A stretch of DNA of 5,335 nt from Desulfohalobiaceae bacterium (lineage in GTDB: Bacteria; Desulfobacterota; Desulfovibrionia; Desulfovibrionales; Desulfothermaceae), in assembly GCA_021737525.1 (NCBI GenBank), contig JAIPDU010000130.1, positions 1-5,335 on the forward strand, read 5' to 3'. Of this stretch, positions 3,894 through 5,335 are shown piece by piece. Numbering within the stretch: position 1 is the first letter of the stretch; every line of letters begins with the position of its first letter. Below the pieces are notes generated by a model. It was not told where the DNA came from. It saw nothing but the letters and a program-made list of their open reading frames with translations, and made no database searches. The position numbers were made by a program, and so were the translations under genes.

Positions 3894-5069
3894 CTAGAGG
3901 AACTTCTCCTTCTCTTCGTAATCCGCGTCAAGCTCCAGGTGGTCGATATCACTGACCTGCTCCCCCTGCTCCGCCTTGATCCGGTCCAGCATCTGGTTCA
4001 GCTTGGCCTTGTCCGAGGCGTTGAGCATGGCCGTCTCCTCGCTGATCACCCCGTTCTTGAACATGCCTGCCAAGCTGAGATCGAAGGTGATCATGCCGTA
4101 GCTGGAGCTCGTCTCCAGGATATTGTAAAAGGTCTTGTCCTCGTCCTCTCCAAAGAGGATCAACTCGTTGACCCGGATGTTGTTGGTCAGGATCTCGAAG
4201 GCCGCGACCTTCTCCCCTTCTTGATCAGGCATGAGGCGCTGGGAAACCACGTACTTCAGGCTCTCGCTCAGACGGCCCCTGATGATGCGCTCCTCGTTCT
4301 GCTCCACCATGCCGATCATGCGGTTGATGGTCTGCCCCGCATCCCCGGTATGCAGGGATCCCATAACCAAATGACCCGTTTCCGCGGCCTCCAGGGCGAT
4401 GTCCAGCGTTTCCCTGTCCCGGATCTCTCCCACCAGGATCACGTTGGGGGCCTGACGCAGGGCGGAACGCAGCCCCGAGGCGAAGCTGGTGAAATCCACT
4501 CCCAGCTCCCGTTGATTGACCGTGCTGGCCTCGTGATCGTGCACGAACTCGATGGGATCCTCCAGAGTGACGATGTGGTACCTATTGTTCCGGTTGATGG
4601 TGTTCAAAAGCGCAGCCAGGGAGGTGGACTTTCCCGAGCCCGTGGCCCCTGTAACCAGGATCAGTCCGTATTTCTCCCGGGCCATGGAGTGAAACATCTC
4701 CGGGAGGTCCATTTCCCCGATGCTCGGAGCCTTCATGTACAAGCGGCGCATGGCCACGGCCAGGGACCCGCGTTGACTGAACACGTTCACCCGGAACCTG
4801 GCCTTGCCCTTGACCACATAGGACAGGTCCGCCGCCCCGTCCTGAACAAGCTGCCGGTAAAAACGCTGTCTCTGCGACAGTATGCAGGAGGCTATCTCTT
4901 CCATCTGCCAGGGGCTCAATTTTCCGGGATCCGGCTGCAGGGGAACGTCGACGAACTCGCCTTCGTTCTCGGCCTGCACCGGCTTGCCCACGGTCAAAAG
5001 GATATCCGAGGTCTTGGGGGAAAAGTCCAGAACCTGGGAAATCATCGAATCAAACATTGCCCGGTCCAT
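3894..5069 (-). CDS. pilU: PilT/PilU-family type IV pilus retraction ATPase (PilU-like)
   Basis: A complete 391-residue hexameric AAA-like secretion ATPase acting at the cytoplasmic base of the type IV pilus to pull subunits back into the membrane. Motifs in order: N-terminal domain segment RFRVNVFSQRG (91-101), Walker A GATGSGKST (141-149), Asp box HIVTLEDPIEFVH (165-177), Walker B with catalytic Glu215 in ILVGEIRD (211-218), and His box HLVMGSLHT (233-241). All ATPase residues look intact. The C-terminal domain lacks the PilT motif A-[IV]-R-N-L-I-R-E, having NNIRVNELILFGEDED (296-311) instead, then GMITFDLSL. It ends in a charged tail (350-391). Loss of that motif and the position directly after pilT support PilU, which usually assists PilT, over a second PilT. 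The ATG is four nt after the pilT stop, and GGAGGT inside the pilT end serves as SD, so the two are translationally coupled. The exact PilU orthology is less certain than the family. Confidence 0.92.
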   Translation of the reverse strand: MDRAMFDSMISQVLDFSPKTSDILLTVGKPVQAENEGEFVDVPLQPDPGKLSPWQMEEIASCILSQRQRFYRQLVQDGAADLSYVVKGKARFRVNVFSQRGSLAVAMRRLYMKAPSIGEMDLPEMFHSMAREKYGLILVTGATGSGKSTSLAALLNTINRNNRYHIVTLEDPIEFVHDHEASTVNQRELGVDFTSFASGLRSALRQAPNVILVGEIRDRETLDIALEAAETGHLVMGSLHTGDAGQTINRMIGMVEQNEERIIRGRLSESLKYVVSQRLMPDQEGEKVAAFEILTNNIRVNELILFGEDEDKTFYNILETSSSYGMITFDLSLAGMFKNGVISEETAMLNASDKAKLNQMLDRIKAEQGEQVSDIDHLELDADYEEKEKFL

Positions 5070-5073
5070 TGCG

Positions 5074-5335
5074 TCAGACCTCCGTAAAGTCCTGTGGCGG
5101 TTCGTTGAGGAACTCGCGGAACTTGGACTTGTTCACCGCCTTGAGATAGGCCTGCTCCGGATCGATCATCTGTTGCTGCAGCAGGTTCATGATGGAGTCG
5201 TCCAGGGCCTGCATCCCGTGCTTGCGCCCGGTCTCGATGGAGGAATTGATCTGAAAGATCTTGTTCTCCCGGATCAGGTTGCGCACGGCGGCTGTTGCCA
5301 CCAGGATCTCCAGCGCCGCCACCCGGCCCTTTTTG
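5074..5335 (-). CDS. pilT: PilT type IV pilus retraction ATPase, C-terminal end (5' part outside window)
   Basis: The last 86 codons of a gene entering from the right edge; no start codon is in the window. The visible chain reads KKGRVAALEILVATAAVRNLIRE, matching the PilT C-terminal domain with its hallmark A-[IV]-R-N-L-I-R-E motif, which is needed for pilus retraction in studied PilT proteins. It continues with FQINSSIETGRKHGMQALDDS, the conserved helix pair of the family, and ends in a short tail. An in-frame GTG at 5320-5322 is an internal Val and not a start, since the family similarity continues upstream of it. PilT powers pilus depolymerisation and twitching. It is the first visible gene of the operon and overlaps the SD of pilU. 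The ATPase motifs cannot be checked because they lie beyond the edge. Confidence 0.93.
   Translation of the reverse strand, partial: KKGRVAALEILVATAAVRNLIRENKIFQINSSIETGRKHGMQALDDSIMNLLQQQMIDPEQAYLKAVNKSKFREFLNEPPQDFTEV

Noticed and set aside
3061..3897. Plus-strand open frame of 278 codons
   Set aside because: Antisense to the zinc-ribbon and Cys-cluster genes, which have domain and SD support.
3939..5087. Plus-strand open frame of 382 codons
   Set aside because: It is antisense to the clearly recognised PilU-like ATPase; its peptide is rich in His, Gln, Leu and Gly as expected for a shadow.
1..5335. CRISPR array, defence system, prophage or complete insertion sequence
   Set aside because: No regularly spaced repeats, transposase, integrase or defence-type domains are visible on either strand.

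Overview
The window looks like an ordinary chromosomal stretch of a sulfate-reducer-type Desulfobacterota (deltaproteobacterial) genome, probably of the Desulfovibrio/Desulfohalobium kind. This placement is inferred from three things: the N-terminus of the class I fructose-1,6-bisphosphatase, an MJ0042-type zinc ribbon joined to a receiver-like domain, and paired PilT/PilU ATPases. No marker gene fixes the lineage. The DNA is moderately GC-rich, apart from AT-rich blocks between 1310 and 1680. All supported genes are on the minus strand, so transcription runs from high to low coordinates.

Region 1 (5335 to 1711) is one tightly packed unit of six genes: the 3' end of pilT, a pilU-like gene, a zinc-ribbon/degenerate-receiver protein, a small Cys-containing protein of unknown function, a DivIC/FtsB-like membrane coiled-coil protein, and a TPR protein. 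Four of the five junctions are 3 to 59 nt. The fifth, after pilU, is 83 nt once the zinc-ribbon start is corrected to 3810. A good Rho-independent terminator (1678-1707) closes the unit just after the TPR stop codon. PilT and PilU are the ATPases that retract type IV pili, so the cotranscribed accessory genes may control or support pilus retraction or envelope/division functions. That link is inference from gene order only.

Region 2 (1234-1710) is a 477-nt intergenic stretch. It holds the terminator, a 55/56-nt direct repeat in two copies 311 nt apart (about 91% identical), a shorter inverted third copy between them, and several hairpin-capable sequences. It looks like a dispersed intergenic repeat or a decayed miniature element and has no convincing gene.

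Region 3 (1233 to 1) holds a gene for an exported lipoprotein with a probable periplasmic Cache/PDC-like sensor fold, followed after 138 nt by the first 114 codons of fbp (fructose-1,6-bisphosphatase, gluconeogenesis), which runs off the left edge.

I found no CRISPR array, tRNA, rRNA, complete insertion sequence or defence system. The points most worth following up are the intergenic repeat family, the zinc-ribbon/pseudo-receiver protein in the pilus-retraction operon, and the DivIC-like protein in the same operon.
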